Assembly (NCBI GenBank): GCA_024699005.1
Contig: JAILQN010000032.1
Coordinates: 1-23,130, forward strand
Length of the DNA: 23,130 nt
Direction of reading: 5' to 3'
From: Clostridia bacterium
GTDB taxonomy: Bacteria > Bacillota_A > Clostridia > Oscillospirales > Acutalibacteraceae
Position 1 is the first letter of the stretch. The number at the start of each line of letters is the position of its first letter. Shown piece after piece: positions 13,139 to 21,281 of this stretch. A model generated the notes under the pieces. That model had not been told where the DNA came from. It saw nothing but the letters and a program-made list of their open reading frames with translations, and searched no databases. A program made the translations under genes and the position numbers.

Positions 13139-15568
13139 TCAGCTTTTCAGCACTATTCCCTGTTTGGCGAGGTTCGCAAGTATCCTGTCGACGTCGCCCT
13201 GTATCTCTTCCATTTTCAGCGTTCTGTCAGGGGCGGAGAAGGAAAGACGGACCGTAAGGCTTCTCATCTGACCGAGGTCGAAGACGTCGATCACCTGCGC
13301 GCCGGTAAGCTCGGGTATAGACAGCGACTCCCAGGCGGTTTTGATATCGCCGTAGCGCTGGCTCTCGTTTATGACAAGGGACAGGTCGTAATCAACGCCG
13401 GGGAAGCGGGAGGGCTCATGGAACTCCACGTCGCGCACGGCAAGAGAATAGAAGTCGTCAAGGTCGATCTCAATGCAGACCACGGCAGCGTTTTTATCCA
13501 GCTTCTGCCGTACGGACGGTCGCAGTGTGTATATCTCGCCGATTTTCACGCCGTCGAAAGAGATCGACGCAGTGTTCTTCGGGTGCTGCCACGCGTGCGA
13601 AGGGTCGCATTTGATCACATCCGGCTGACCGTGCTTGATATCGGCGAACAGGTATTTGACCATATTAAGAGCGTTATAGAACGTCTCCTTCTCGCCTCCG
13701 GTTTTCGCGAACATAACTATACCCAGGGTCCTGCGCTCGTTGCAGTCGCCGAGAGTCGGGTCCATTTTGTATGAGGAATCAGACGCCAGCACGTCGGGCG
13801 TGTCCTCAACTCCGCGGTCGGTCGTTTTGAAGCCCCTGACCACTCTGCCGCATTCGAAAATGCCGTAATCCGGCGCGAAGGACTTGTTCTCCTGCGCCAC
13901 GGTCAGAAGGGTCGGGATCATGGAATTGCGGATCGTGCCGTTCTCCGGGGTCGGGATGTTGAGTATACGGCAGTTCGGTTCGACTTCTATGCCCAGTTTC
14001 TTGAACTTCTTGCCGTCGCACCAGATATAGGACTGCACCTCGTGCAGATTGAACTTTTTGACCAGCAGGTCCTTGATCTTCGCGTCCTCGCTCTTGACCG
14101 GCTCCTGCCTGACGGGTTTGAGGGGAGATTTTGTGGTGGTGATCAGGAAATTGTCATAGCCGTAGATACGGGTGATCTCCTCTATGATATCCGCCTTTAT
14201 GGTCACGTCCTTTGTGGCTCTCCAGGACGGTACTCCCACGGTGAAGTTCGCGCCGTCGAATTTAACTTCAAAGCCCAGACGGGTAAGGGTGTCGATGATC
14301 GTTTCGTCTGATATGTCGATCCCTGTGTAGCGGTCGACGTATGCTTTGTCGAAACTGATGTCGATATGCGGGTATCTGACGGGATAAGCGTCGGAGATCG
14401 GAGACGCGACGACGGCGCCGGAGTCTATATCTTTCAGCAGTTTTACGAAACGGCGTATCGCTGTGACCGTCATCTCCGGATCGAGGATCTTCTCGTACCG
14501 CATGGATGCATCGGTACGGAGTCCCAGACGGGAGCTTGTTTTGCGCACGCTCACGCCGCTGAAATTCGCGCTCTCCAGCACTACGGAATCGGTATCGCCG
14601 ACGATCTCGGAATCAAGACCGCCCATGACGCCGGCAATGGCGACCGGGGTGTCGTTGTTGTAGATGAGCAGCGTGCTCCCGTCCACCTCGCGCTCCTGAT
14701 CATCCAGGGTCCTGAAGGTCTCTTTGCCGGCGGGAGTGCCTACGCCTATCGCCTGGATCTTCTTGCCGTCGAAGGCGTGCATAGGCTGCCCCATCTCAAG
14801 CATAAGATAGTTCGTCAGGTCAGCGAGCAGATTTATGCCGCGCATGCCGCAGTAGTACAGTCTTATGCGCATAGCGGCGGGGCTGACGTTTTTCCGGATA
14901 TTGTTTATCCTTAAAGCGGAATACCTGTAAACAAGATCCGATCTGATCTCAACGGGCACCGCCTCGCCTTCGGTGTAGTCGGTTTCGTCGGTCTCAAGAG
15001 GCTTAAGGTCCCTGCCGGTTATGCAGGCGAATTCGCGGGCGATGCCGTAATGGCCCCACAGGTCGGGGCGGTTGGTCAGGGACTTGTTGTCCACCTCGAA
15101 CACGGTATCGCGTATCGGCAGCAGGTCCAGGATGTCTGTGCCGGGAACGGTATCGGCGGGCAGCTCCATAAGTCCGGAGTGATCGTCGCCGATGCCCAGT
15201 TCATCCTCGGCGCAGCACATCCCGCAGGACTCATATCCCGCGACTTTCGCGATCTTTATCTCGCCCGCGGGGATCCTTCCGCCCGCAAGAGCGGTGGGAA
15301 CGATCATCCCTTCGCGCACGTTCGGCGCGCCGCAGACGATGTCAACGACCCCGCTGCCCGTGTCGACCTTCAGAAGGTGCAGTTTTTTGGAGTCGGGGTG
15401 GTTTTCAACGGAGATTATTTTTCCCGCGACTACGTTCTTTATATCTTCGCCCTTGTGATAGATATCCTCCACCTCGGCGGTGGAAAGGGTGAAGCGGCGG
15501 ATGAGTTTATCCAAATCGAGACCGTCCAGATCGACAAAGTCCCTTATCCAGTTCATTGATACGTACAT
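13139..15568 (-). CDS. pheT: Phenylalanyl-tRNA synthetase beta subunit
   Basis: The 809-residue protein has the full bacterial PheT architecture: an N-terminal region starting MNWIRDFVDL, an EMAP/OB-type tRNA-binding domain (about 40-150; HPDSKKLHLLKVD, VCGAPNVREG), B3/4 editing domain (about 210-380), B5 domain (about 400-470), the inactive synthetase-like core (about 480-690) and the FDX-ACB anticodon-binding domain (about 715-809; RFPGVDYDLSLVI). It forms the alpha2-beta2 enzyme with PheS and carries out editing and tRNA-Phe binding. The start at 15568 has AGGAGGG 7 nt upstream; this Shine-Dalgarno overlaps the pheS stop codon, giving tight coupling. Length is normal and no motif is missing. 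Confidence 0.97.
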   Translation of the reverse strand: MYVSMNWIRDFVDLDGLDLDKLIRRFTLSTAEVEDIYHKGEDIKNVVAGKIISVENHPDSKKLHLLKVDTGSGVVDIVCGAPNVREGMIVPTALAGGRIPAGEIKIAKVAGYESCGMCCAEDELGIGDDHSGLMELPADTVPGTDILDLLPIRDTVFEVDNKSLTNRPDLWGHYGIAREFACITGRDLKPLETDETDYTEGEAVPVEIRSDLVYRYSALRINNIRKNVSPAAMRIRLYYCGMRGINLLADLTNYLMLEMGQPMHAFDGKKIQAIGVGTPAGKETFRTLDDQEREVDGSTLLIYNNDTPVAIAGVMGGLDSEIVGDTDSVVLESANFSGVSVRKTSSRLGLRTDASMRYEKILDPEMTVTAIRRFVKLLKDIDSGAVVASPISDAYPVRYPHIDISFDKAYVDRYTGIDISDETIIDTLTRLGFEVKFDGANFTVGVPSWRATKDVTIKADIIEEITRIYGYDNFLITTTKSPLKPVRQEPVKSEDAKIKDLLVKKFNLHEVQSYIWCDGKKFKKLGIEVEPNCRILNIPTPENGTIRNSMIPTLLTVAQENKSFAPDYGIFECGRVVRGFKTTDRGVEDTPDVLASDSSYKMDPTLGDCNERRTLGIVMFAKTGGEKETFYNALNMVKYLFADIKHGQPDVIKCDPSHAWQHPKNTASISFDGVKIGEIYTLRPSVRQKLDKNAAVVCIEIDLDDFYSLAVRDVEFHEPSRFPGVDYDLSLVINESQRYGDIKTAWESLSIPELTGAQVIDVFDLGQMRSLTVRLSFSAPDRTLKMEEIQGDVDRILANLAKQGIVLKS

Positions 15569-15580
15569 GTGTCGTCCCTC

Positions 15581-16600
15581 CTAAAACTGACTGAGCGCTT
15601 TCAGATTGCCGGAATTGAACACCCTGATATCGCTGACGTCGTATTTCATCATGGCAAGGCGGGTAAGACCCAGGCCGAATGCGAATCCCGTGTATTCTTC
15701 CGGGTCGATGCCGCCGGCTTTAAGAACGTTCGGGTGGATCATGCCGCAGGGGCAGAGCTCCAGCCAGCCGCTGTTTTTGCAGGACGGGCAGCCCGTGCCG
15801 CCGCAGATCATGCATTTGATGTCCAGCTCGAAGCCGGGCTCAACGAAGGGGAAGAATCCGGGACGAAGGCGGACGGTGATATCCTTCTGGAACACCTCGG
15901 AAAGCATGGTTTTCATAAAGTAGATAAGGTTCGATATGGAGATGTCCCTGTCTATCATGACGCCTTCCATCTGGAAGAACGTGTTCTCGTGAGAGGCGTC
16001 GGTGGATTCGTTGCGGAAGCAGCGCCCCGGGAATATCGCCCTGAGCGGCGCGCCGTACTTGCGCATAAGGTAGTTCTGCGCGGCGGATGTGTGGGTCTTC
16101 AGAAGCTGCCCGTTCTCCAGCCAGTAGGTGTCCTGCATGTCGCGGGCGGGGTGGTGCTTGGGTATGTTCAGCGCCTCGAAGCAGTGGTAGTCGTCCACGA
16201 TCTCGGAATAGTCCTCCACAACGAAACCCATGGTTCGGAAGATCTCTTCCACCTCGCGCTGGATGACGGTGATCGGATGATACGAACCGGTCTCCAGCTT
16301 CATGGGCAGAGTGACGTCGTAATCCTCGGCGGAATTTATCTCAAATTCCTCCTGCGCCCTGGCGATACGCACTCTTGCTTCGGCGAGATTGTCTTCGATG
16401 TCTTTCTTCAGCTCGTTCACCCTTGCGCCGAACGCCTTTTTCTGCTCTGCCTGGACGTTCTTCAGCATGCCCATAAGGGACTGGACTGCGCCTTTCTTGC
16501 CCAGGTATTCGATCCGGATGTTCTCCAGCTCCTCGGCGGACCGCGCCTTTGCGAGCCGCTCACGGAATTCCTGCCGTGTCTGCAGGGTCTTGTCGTCCAT
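15581..16600 (-). CDS. pheS: Phenylalanyl-tRNA synthetase alpha subunit
   Basis: The 339-residue protein has an N-terminal coiled coil (about 1-85) that contacts tRNA, then the class II catalytic core: HHPARDMQDTYW (149-160), motif 2 FRNESTDASHENTFFQMEG (195-213) and motif 3 GFAFGLGLTRLAMMKY (305-320). A Cys cluster (CMICGGTGCPSC, then CPCG) sits in the loop near 263-286, as in many Clostridia and Bacteroidetes PheS proteins. It catalyses ATP-dependent charging of tRNA-Phe. AGGAGGT lies 7-8 nt upstream of the ATG. The gap to the upstream protease gene (73 nt) has no recognisable promoter or terminator, so expression probably comes through the T-box leader at 18281-18660. Confidence 0.97.
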   Translation of the reverse strand: MDDKTLQTRQEFRERLAKARSAEELENIRIEYLGKKGAVQSLMGMLKNVQAEQKKAFGARVNELKKDIEDNLAEARVRIARAQEEFEINSAEDYDVTLPMKLETGSYHPITVIQREVEEIFRTMGFVVEDYSEIVDDYHCFEALNIPKHHPARDMQDTYWLENGQLLKTHTSAAQNYLMRKYGAPLRAIFPGRCFRNESTDASHENTFFQMEGVMIDRDISISNLIYFMKTMLSEVFQKDITVRLRPGFFPFVEPGFELDIKCMICGGTGCPSCKNSGWLELCPCGMIHPNVLKAGGIDPEEYTGFAFGLGLTRLAMMKYDVSDIRVFNSGNLKALSQF

Positions 16601-16673
16601 ATTATTTGACCTCCTTGCTTATTCTGTCTGTCAGTTGACAAAAAGATGATTTTGCTTATATAAAACAGATTGA

Positions 16674-18170
16674 TTACATATCGGCGTGTACTTCAATCAG
16701 ATATAAATCCCCGGAATCTTTGAAATACCTTGCGAAGTACATTACGGTGCCGGTTTCATTATTGATATACTGCTCTATCATGGCTGTCGAGTCCTTTTTT
16801 GTATATCCTTTAAACTCAAAGCCGAATGCGGCTATATACTTCCAGTACGTATCCCAGATATCGCCCCAGCGATAACCGGCGGCTGCCACGTCTGCGGCGG
16901 AATAAGAAAACGTTACCTGGGTAAAGGAGTCGTTGACGTCTATATTATAAGGCGATACTCCCACAAGCGCTCCGAAATCCGGGATCCCGGCAAAACCGCC
17001 GTAGTCTGCCCAGCCGTCCGAATCGGAAACGGTTACCGGAACGTTCAGGCTGATCGACGGATTGTTCTCAACGTAAAACCGGATCGAAGTTTTCGCATTG
17101 TTGACCAGAGCGTCGATCCAATAGAGCAGAAAACCGTTCCTTTCCTGTGATATTATGTCAAGTTTTGAACCGTCCCACTCACAGACGACAGTGCCGCCGG
17201 AAATATTGGCGGTCAAAGCAAGCAGACAGGTGCCGCCCTTGCATATATATATCTCGCGTCTTGATGCCTGCAGCGTTCCCGAAGGTATGCCTGCTGCCGC
17301 AAAATCACTGACCGACATCGGCCTGCTCATATCAAGCGTATTGATATAACCTGCAGGTATCGCAAAATTCAGGTTCTGACCGTCGGTATACCCCCACGTG
17401 TTGATACCTATCACTTCGCCTTTATCATTGATCAGGGGGCCTCCGCTGTTTCCGTGACTTATCGGAGCCGTGATCTGGATATAAGTCATGTCCGGATTAT
17501 AATCTTTGTCTACTCTTGCCGGGTTTGATACAATGCCGTTGGAAAATGTATCCGATAACGCCTCCGAGCTGCCTAAGGTATACACGGTATCGCCGGTTTT
17601 CGGCTTTACGGTGTTTAAATTTGCCGGAAAAGTCGAGGCGTCGATTTTTAATATTGCTATGTCTTTGTTTTCATCATACGCCAGTATTTTTGTGACGGGA
17701 TACAGTTTATCCGAATAATCCCGGACGTAGATCATGTATGCGCCGTCTATTACGTGATAATTGGTCACTATTTTGCCGTCGTATGAAATAAAGAATCCGG
17801 AGCCGAGAGCCGTTTGTGAATCGTTGATATAAGCCCGGACTTCTACGGTATATTTCTTTGCCAGCTCATAAACCTCATTCGCCGTCAGCTTTTTTGATTC
17901 AAACTGATCCAGAGAAGCGCTGACTCTCAGTATTTTTCGTGCGTCATCAGCCAGCACCTGCCCGTTGCTGTCCACGTCAGCCGCCGTTTTCTGAGCGGCG
18001 GTAAGATTTTCCAGCATCGCGGAAGCCCTGAGCGCAAGCCGGGCATCATCTGCCAATACGCGGGAATCGCCGTTCACGTCGCCGAGCGAATAACGCTCGG
18101 CTGCTTCGGCGACAACTAAGCATGACAGAAAGACTGCAAGGATCACAATGAGTGTTTTCAGACGTTTCAT
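16674..18170 (-). CDS. Secreted trypsin-like (HtrA/S1C-type) serine protease with N-terminal dockerin
   Basis: The 498-residue protein has a signal peptide (1-24), then an N-terminal dockerin (about 27-92): GDVNGDSRVLADDAR and DVDSNGQVLADDAR calcium loops, each followed by a helix. The protease domain (about 100-285) has the full triad: His139 in TNYHVI, Asp170 in NKDIAIL, Ser242 in HGNSGGP. No PDZ domain follows; instead there is a beta-rich C-terminal region of about 200 residues that I do not recognise. The second calcium loop has Asp3 and Asn5 instead of the usual Asn3 and Asp5. AAAAAGGG lies 7 nt upstream of the ATG. Placement between a Phe T-box and pheST suggests amino-acid-responsive expression. 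It should bind a cohesin and cleave extracellular proteins. Confidence 0.88.
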   Translation of the reverse strand: MKRLKTLIVILAVFLSCLVVAEAAERYSLGDVNGDSRVLADDARLALRASAMLENLTAAQKTAADVDSNGQVLADDARKILRVSASLDQFESKKLTANEVYELAKKYTVEVRAYINDSQTALGSGFFISYDGKIVTNYHVIDGAYMIYVRDYSDKLYPVTKILAYDENKDIAILKIDASTFPANLNTVKPKTGDTVYTLGSSEALSDTFSNGIVSNPARVDKDYNPDMTYIQITAPISHGNSGGPLINDKGEVIGINTWGYTDGQNLNFAIPAGYINTLDMSRPMSVSDFAAAGIPSGTLQASRREIYICKGGTCLLALTANISGGTVVCEWDGSKLDIISQERNGFLLYWIDALVNNAKTSIRFYVENNPSISLNVPVTVSDSDGWADYGGFAGIPDFGALVGVSPYNIDVNDSFTQVTFSYSAADVAAAGYRWGDIWDTYWKYIAAFGFEFKGYTKKDSTAMIEQYINNETGTVMYFARYFKDSGDLYLIEVHADM

Positions 18171-18280
18171 AAGTAAGCCCTTTTTATGTAGTTCGTTTTT
18201 CGGAATCCGGAAAGACCCCGGACCGGGATGAAAAGAAAGATCAGGTCCTGTAAAAGCGAATCAATGCTTTCGGGGAATGC

Positions 18281-18319
18281 AAAACCAAAAAATACTCCGC
18301 CCCATGCAACATGGGACGG
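18281..18319 (-). terminator. Regulated terminator of the T-box leader
   Basis: Minus strand: CCGTCCCATG (18319-18310), TTG loop, CATGGGGCGG (18306-18297), then AGTATTTTTT. The stem has one G-T wobble. Its 5' arm overlaps the antiterminator region next to the T-box core, as expected for transcription attenuation. Confidence 0.88.
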
Positions 18320-18502
18320 AAGATTCCGCGGTACCACCCGTGTTCGCATCACGCTTTATTTCGTGATACGCGCTCTCTCCCCTTAACGCAGGGAAACGCC
18401 GCGCTTATCGTCGTGCTGCGCTTTAAAAAACGGGTCCGACGCGCGTGTGGGCACGCGCGGTACCGGTGCGCCTGTGCTGCGAAATATCCTGTTTCCGGAT
18501 CC

Positions 18503-18537
18503 GCAAAACGCAGAGCGCAAAACGCAAAACGCATTTC
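18503..18537 (+). repeat. Heptad array in the T-box leader (GCAAAAC units)
   Basis: Five in-phase heptads: GCAAAAC, GCAGAGC, GCAAAAC, GCAAAAC, GCATTTC, followed by GC. It lies between Stem I and stem III and partly accounts for the long leader. Confidence 0.75.
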
Positions 18538-18664
18538 GCCGCGGGGCTCCGGCGCTGAAATTCCCTTGCGTTAAAACGTGCGGACGCTTGCAGCCTTCGG
18601 CATCCGCTCTCTCGGACGTTTTATGCCCGCCGGTACTTACACGCCATCAAAGCCTGTACACAGC

Positions 18665-18693
18665 ATACTACCACTGTAAAGCGGTTTTGTCAA
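18665..18693 (-). promoter_or_regulatory. Promoter of the T-box / protease / pheST transcript
   Basis: Minus strand TTGACA (18693-18688), 17-nt spacer, TAGTAT (18670-18665) with TGG before it (extended -10). Transcription would begin near 18658, shortly before Stem I. The -35 starts 14 nt after the stop codon of the upstream gene. Confidence 0.85.
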
Positions 18694-18706
18694 TGGTTTT
18701 CTGCCT

Positions 18707-20206
18707 TTATTGCTGCAGATAAAAATCTCCGCTGTAATACCATTCATCCCACTGATATTCGGTCTTCCAGTCGTCGAGAACGGAAAGCAGGTTCGGCTTA
18801 TCATTTGCGCCCTCGCCGGTGTAGTGGATATACATGGACATATCGGTAATCACGTCGGTCCCGTTCTCGTCATCATACCGCACCGAGACGTAAAAATCGG
18901 CCCAATATCCCGTGGATGAGTCGCCGGAATCCACGACCAGCAGTCCATTTTCATTCACCGAGATATCGTAAACGTCTTCTCCGAGGATGAGTTTGCCGTC
19001 TGCTATCGTGAACCCGCCTTTTTCGGAAGCCCATACGCCCGTGAAGGCGTCGATGGCGATTTTGTTGTTTGCCATTGACGTTTCTGCGCTGCCGTCAGCA
19101 TCCGTGCGGTACATAACGGTAATGCCGTATTCTTCACCGGTGATGATATCCTGGACGACTGCCGTCATATAAAGCACGTCATTATAGACATCGTAGGTAA
19201 AATAAAACAATACTGTCGACTCTGTTTCATTTCCTTTCGCATCATTGTTTATACTTTTTGCTTCCGTGCAGATGACCTTGTACCCTTCCGCCTCTATGCA
19301 GGTGAACCTTTGGTGGTCGTATGCATATGATATTTCCCGTTCCCCGTCTAAGATAAAGCCGGATTCTTCGTCGGCGGTTATTGTGCCGTCCTTGTTATAG
19401 GTCCACTTTTTTTCCCCGTCGGCGCTCACCCAGGTGCCTACAAGGTCCGTATCGACGAATCCGTCGGAGATGTCATCAAAAGAGGCGTATCTGTCCCTTA
19501 GCCCCAGAGCCGCGTCCGTTGCGATAAGGGAGGTGAGCTTGTCGCGAAGATTGATCTCTTTTACCTCGATGTCTGCCGTTTGCTCTGCTGCAGGAGTATT
19601 GTCCGTCCTGTCCCGGAGTATCAGGGGTATACAGATTACTGCCGCAACGACAGCCGCAACTGCAACCAGCGCGCAGATCACGATCAAAACGACCCGTCCG
19701 GAGTTGTTTTTCGGGAGCGGGGCTGTATGGCTGTAATGCGCCTGATCACCGGGACGGTAACCGACCGGCTGATCATAACCGCCGCTCCGGGTATTATCCC
19801 GGTCCGCGGGGCTGTTCTGCCGTTCCAGGGGGACTATATAGAAATACTTTTCGTTTTCGGAGCCGGATTTGCCTGCCGCCTGTTCCGGATATGGAATAAA
19901 AACGAAATTTTCGTTTCCGGAAACGGGTTTGTCCGCAGCCTGTTCCGGCGGGGGAGTAAAGACGCGCTTTCCGTTTTCGGAAACGGGTTTGTCCGCAGCC
20001 TGTTCCGGCGGGGGAGTAAAAACGCGCTTTCCATTCTCGGAAATGGCTTTGCCCGCCGCGTCCCTGTATGCCGATACGGTCCGGGGGGCGTTTGTCAGCA
20101 GAATGAGATCCTGTTTGCCGGCAGTCTGACAGTCCCGACAGTACAAACCGTTGTCAGGCGATGTCTCTCTGATCTCTTTTCCGCATTTTACGCAATAGTA
20201 TGACAT
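18707..20206 (-). CDS. Zinc-ribbon, single-pass membrane protein with duplicated GTW-type extracellular domain
   Basis: The 499-residue protein begins with a zinc ribbon (C5, C8, C23, C26 in CVKC and CRDC). Four imperfect 20-residue repeats (about 54-133, ENGKRVFTPPPEQAADK type), a linker and one transmembrane helix (171-197) follow. The part after the helix (about 215-499) closely matches the neighbouring lipoprotein: LVGTW...DGEKKWTYNKDGT, FTGVWASEKGGFTIADGKL, and the shared end DWKTEYQWDEWYY. The likely topology is cytosolic zinc ribbon and external C-terminal domain. The two GTW units recall lipocalin-like or DUF5640-type beta domains, but I cannot assign a function. The start has GGAG about 11 nt upstream. 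It lies 58 nt downstream of the lipoprotein gene and is probably co-transcribed with it. Confidence 0.8.
   Translation of the reverse strand: MSYYCVKCGKEIRETSPDNGLYCRDCQTAGKQDLILLTNAPRTVSAYRDAAGKAISENGKRVFTPPPEQAADKPVSENGKRVFTPPPEQAADKPVSGNENFVFIPYPEQAAGKSGSENEKYFYIVPLERQNSPADRDNTRSGGYDQPVGYRPGDQAHYSHTAPLPKNNSGRVVLIVICALVAVAAVVAAVICIPLILRDRTDNTPAAEQTADIEVKEINLRDKLTSLIATDAALGLRDRYASFDDISDGFVDTDLVGTWVSADGEKKWTYNKDGTITADEESGFILDGEREISYAYDHQRFTCIEAEGYKVICTEAKSINNDAKGNETESTVLFYFTYDVYNDVLYMTAVVQDIITGEEYGITVMYRTDADGSAETSMANNKIAIDAFTGVWASEKGGFTIADGKLILGEDVYDISVNENGLLVVDSGDSSTGYWADFYVSVRYDDENGTDVITDMSMYIHYTGEGANDKPNLLSVLDDWKTEYQWDEWYYSGDFYLQQ
19808..20047 (-). repeat. Four in-frame 60-bp tandem repeats
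   Basis: Four 60-bp units encode 20-residue repeats between the zinc ribbon and the transmembrane helix. The first two are nearly identical at DNA level, the third is moderately diverged and the fourth strongly diverged. The array may vary in copy number by slippage or recombination. Confidence 0.85.
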
Positions 20207-20219
20207 TTTCGGTTTATCT

Positions 20220-20238
20220 CCGGTTTAATACAAACCGG
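20220..20238 (-). other. Intergenic hairpin before the zinc-ribbon gene
   Basis: CCGGTTT (20238-20232 on the minus strand), loop GTATT, AAACCGG (20226-20220). No T-run follows. A related hairpin precedes the lipoprotein paralogue at 21241-21257. Confidence 0.65.
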
Positions 20239-20264
20239 GCAATTTCAACACGCCGCAAAACGTA

Positions 20265-21218
20265 TTACTGCAGATCGAAAGTCCCGGTGTAATACCAGCT
20301 CTCCCACTGATAATCCGTCTTCCAGTCGTCGAGGACGGAAATAAGATTCGGCTTGTCGTTTTCGTCCGCTCCGGTGTAGTAGAGGCCTAATGACATGGTC
20401 TCTGCGGCGTTGGTCCGGTCTTTGTCCTCATACTGCTTTCTCAGGACGAGATTGAAGGAGTACTCCGTGGCTGCGTCGCCGGAGGCAACGACCAGCTTTC
20501 CCGTTTCATTCACAGAGACATCGAAAACGTCCTCTCCGAGGGTGAGTTTGCCTTCCGCGACGGTGAATTCTCCTTTTTCGGAAGCCCACGTGCCAGTGAA
20601 AGTATCGATGTCGATTTTGTTTTTCGCCATTGATTCTTCTGTACTGCCGGTTTCGTCCGCGCGGTACATGACGACGAGCGAGGTATACGAGGAATCGACA
20701 AATTCGTCGGTCGTATCCTCGACTACCGTCATGAAAAGTGCGTCGTTATCGACTTCGTAGGTAGAATAAGACAATACGGTCGACTCCGTTGCGTTGCCGT
20801 CCGCATCTTCGCTTGTCATTCTGGCTTCCTGGCAGATGACCCTGTACGCGTCTGTTTTAATGCAGGTGAATCTTGACTCGTTGTCCCCGAATTCCGACGT
20901 CGCCACCGACGTTCCGTCCTCGTTATAAGTGTAGGTCGTTTCCCCGTCGGCGGTTTTCCAGGTTCCCACAAGGTCCTTGTCAATGGTTCCGTCGGCGATG
21001 TCCTCCAGAGCTGCGTATTTACCTTTTAGCCCGATTCCCTCGTCCGTTGTCATAAGAGCGGCGAGCTTGTCGGGAAGATAGATCTCATTCGCGGCATCCT
21101 CCGTCTGCGCGACGCTTCCGGACGGGGCTTCAGCCGCCGGATCTGTGTCGCAGGATGCGAGAGTCAGAGAGAGCAACAGAGCAAGTATCAGCGAAATGAT
21201 GACAGTTAATTTCTTCAT
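20265..21218 (-). CDS. Lipoprotein, paralogue of the zinc-ribbon protein's extracellular domain
   Basis: The 317-residue protein has a lipoprotein signal peptide (1-23) with lipobox LASC (Cys23), so it should be anchored outside the membrane by diacylglycerol. The mature part holds two related units, LVGTWKTADGETTYTYNEDGT and FTGTWASEKGEFTVAEGKL, and ends DWKTDYQWESWYYTGTFDLQ. It matches the downstream zinc-ribbon protein along nearly its whole length, showing a tandem duplication with a different N-terminal anchor. Family function is unknown; the beta-rich GTW repeats suggest a ligand-binding or structural role. AAGGAGA lies 8 nt upstream of the ATG, and the promoter is at 21282-21311. It is the first gene of a two-gene operon. 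Confidence 0.85.
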   Translation of the reverse strand: MKKLTVIISLILALLLSLTLASCDTDPAAEAPSGSVAQTEDAANEIYLPDKLAALMTTDEGIGLKGKYAALEDIADGTIDKDLVGTWKTADGETTYTYNEDGTSVATSEFGDNESRFTCIKTDAYRVICQEARMTSEDADGNATESTVLSYSTYEVDNDALFMTVVEDTTDEFVDSSYTSLVVMYRADETGSTEESMAKNKIDIDTFTGTWASEKGEFTVAEGKLTLGEDVFDVSVNETGKLVVASGDAATEYSFNLVLRKQYEDKDRTNAAETMSLGLYYTGADENDKPNLISVLDDWKTDYQWESWYYTGTFDLQ

Positions 21219-21240
21219 TTGTCAGGTCTCCTTTTGAATT

Positions 21241-21257
21241 CGGTTGATGCAAACCGG
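21241..21257 (-). other. Leader hairpin of the lipoprotein gene
   Basis: Minus strand CGGTT (about 21256-21252), loop TGCATC, AACCG (21245-21241). With the flanking CCGGTTTG...AACCG it resembles the hairpin at 20220-20238, so the duplication probably included the leader. Confidence 0.5.
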
Positions 21258-21281
21258 TTATATCTCCGATGATATATTATA

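Larger units (their letters stand above)
18281..18660 (-). promoter_or_regulatory. T-box riboswitch, probably tRNA-Phe responsive
   Basis: On the minus strand the canonical T-box core CGGGTGGTACCGCGG lies at 18340-18326. Upstream are the Stem I hallmarks: AGTA (18637-18634), a CCGGCG/CGCCGG stem (18633-18628 with 18554-18549), AAAACGT/ACGTTTT (18622-18616 with 18579-18573), AGAGAG (18612-18607), and a distal stem GCGGATG/CGTCCGC enclosing GGCTGCAAG. The internal loop 3' side contains TTC followed by A (18559-18556), the Phe specifier. TGGT in the core pairs with an ACCA tRNA end, agreeing with discriminator A73 of tRNA-Phe. A stem III hairpin (ATCACG/CGTGAT) lies near 18344-18364. About 380 nt is longer than usual. 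The first downstream gene is the dockerin protease; pheS and pheT follow. Nothing recognisable as a gene lies in 18171-18706. Confidence 0.9.

Noticed and set aside
15569..16609. A 346-codon plus-strand frame opposite pheS
   Set aside because: pheS is certain from its class II motifs; the opposite frame matches no family and has no start signal.
16601..16673. An independent pheS promoter
   Set aside because: TATATA-like sequence exists, but no -35 is correctly spaced; not good enough to call.
18311..18722. Short open frames in the gap between the protease and zinc-ribbon genes
   Set aside because: The region is a T-box leader with promoter and terminator on the minus strand; the frames have no coding signs.
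19808..20047. CRISPR-like direct repeats
   Set aside because: The units are contiguous 60-bp in-frame coding repeats without spacers.
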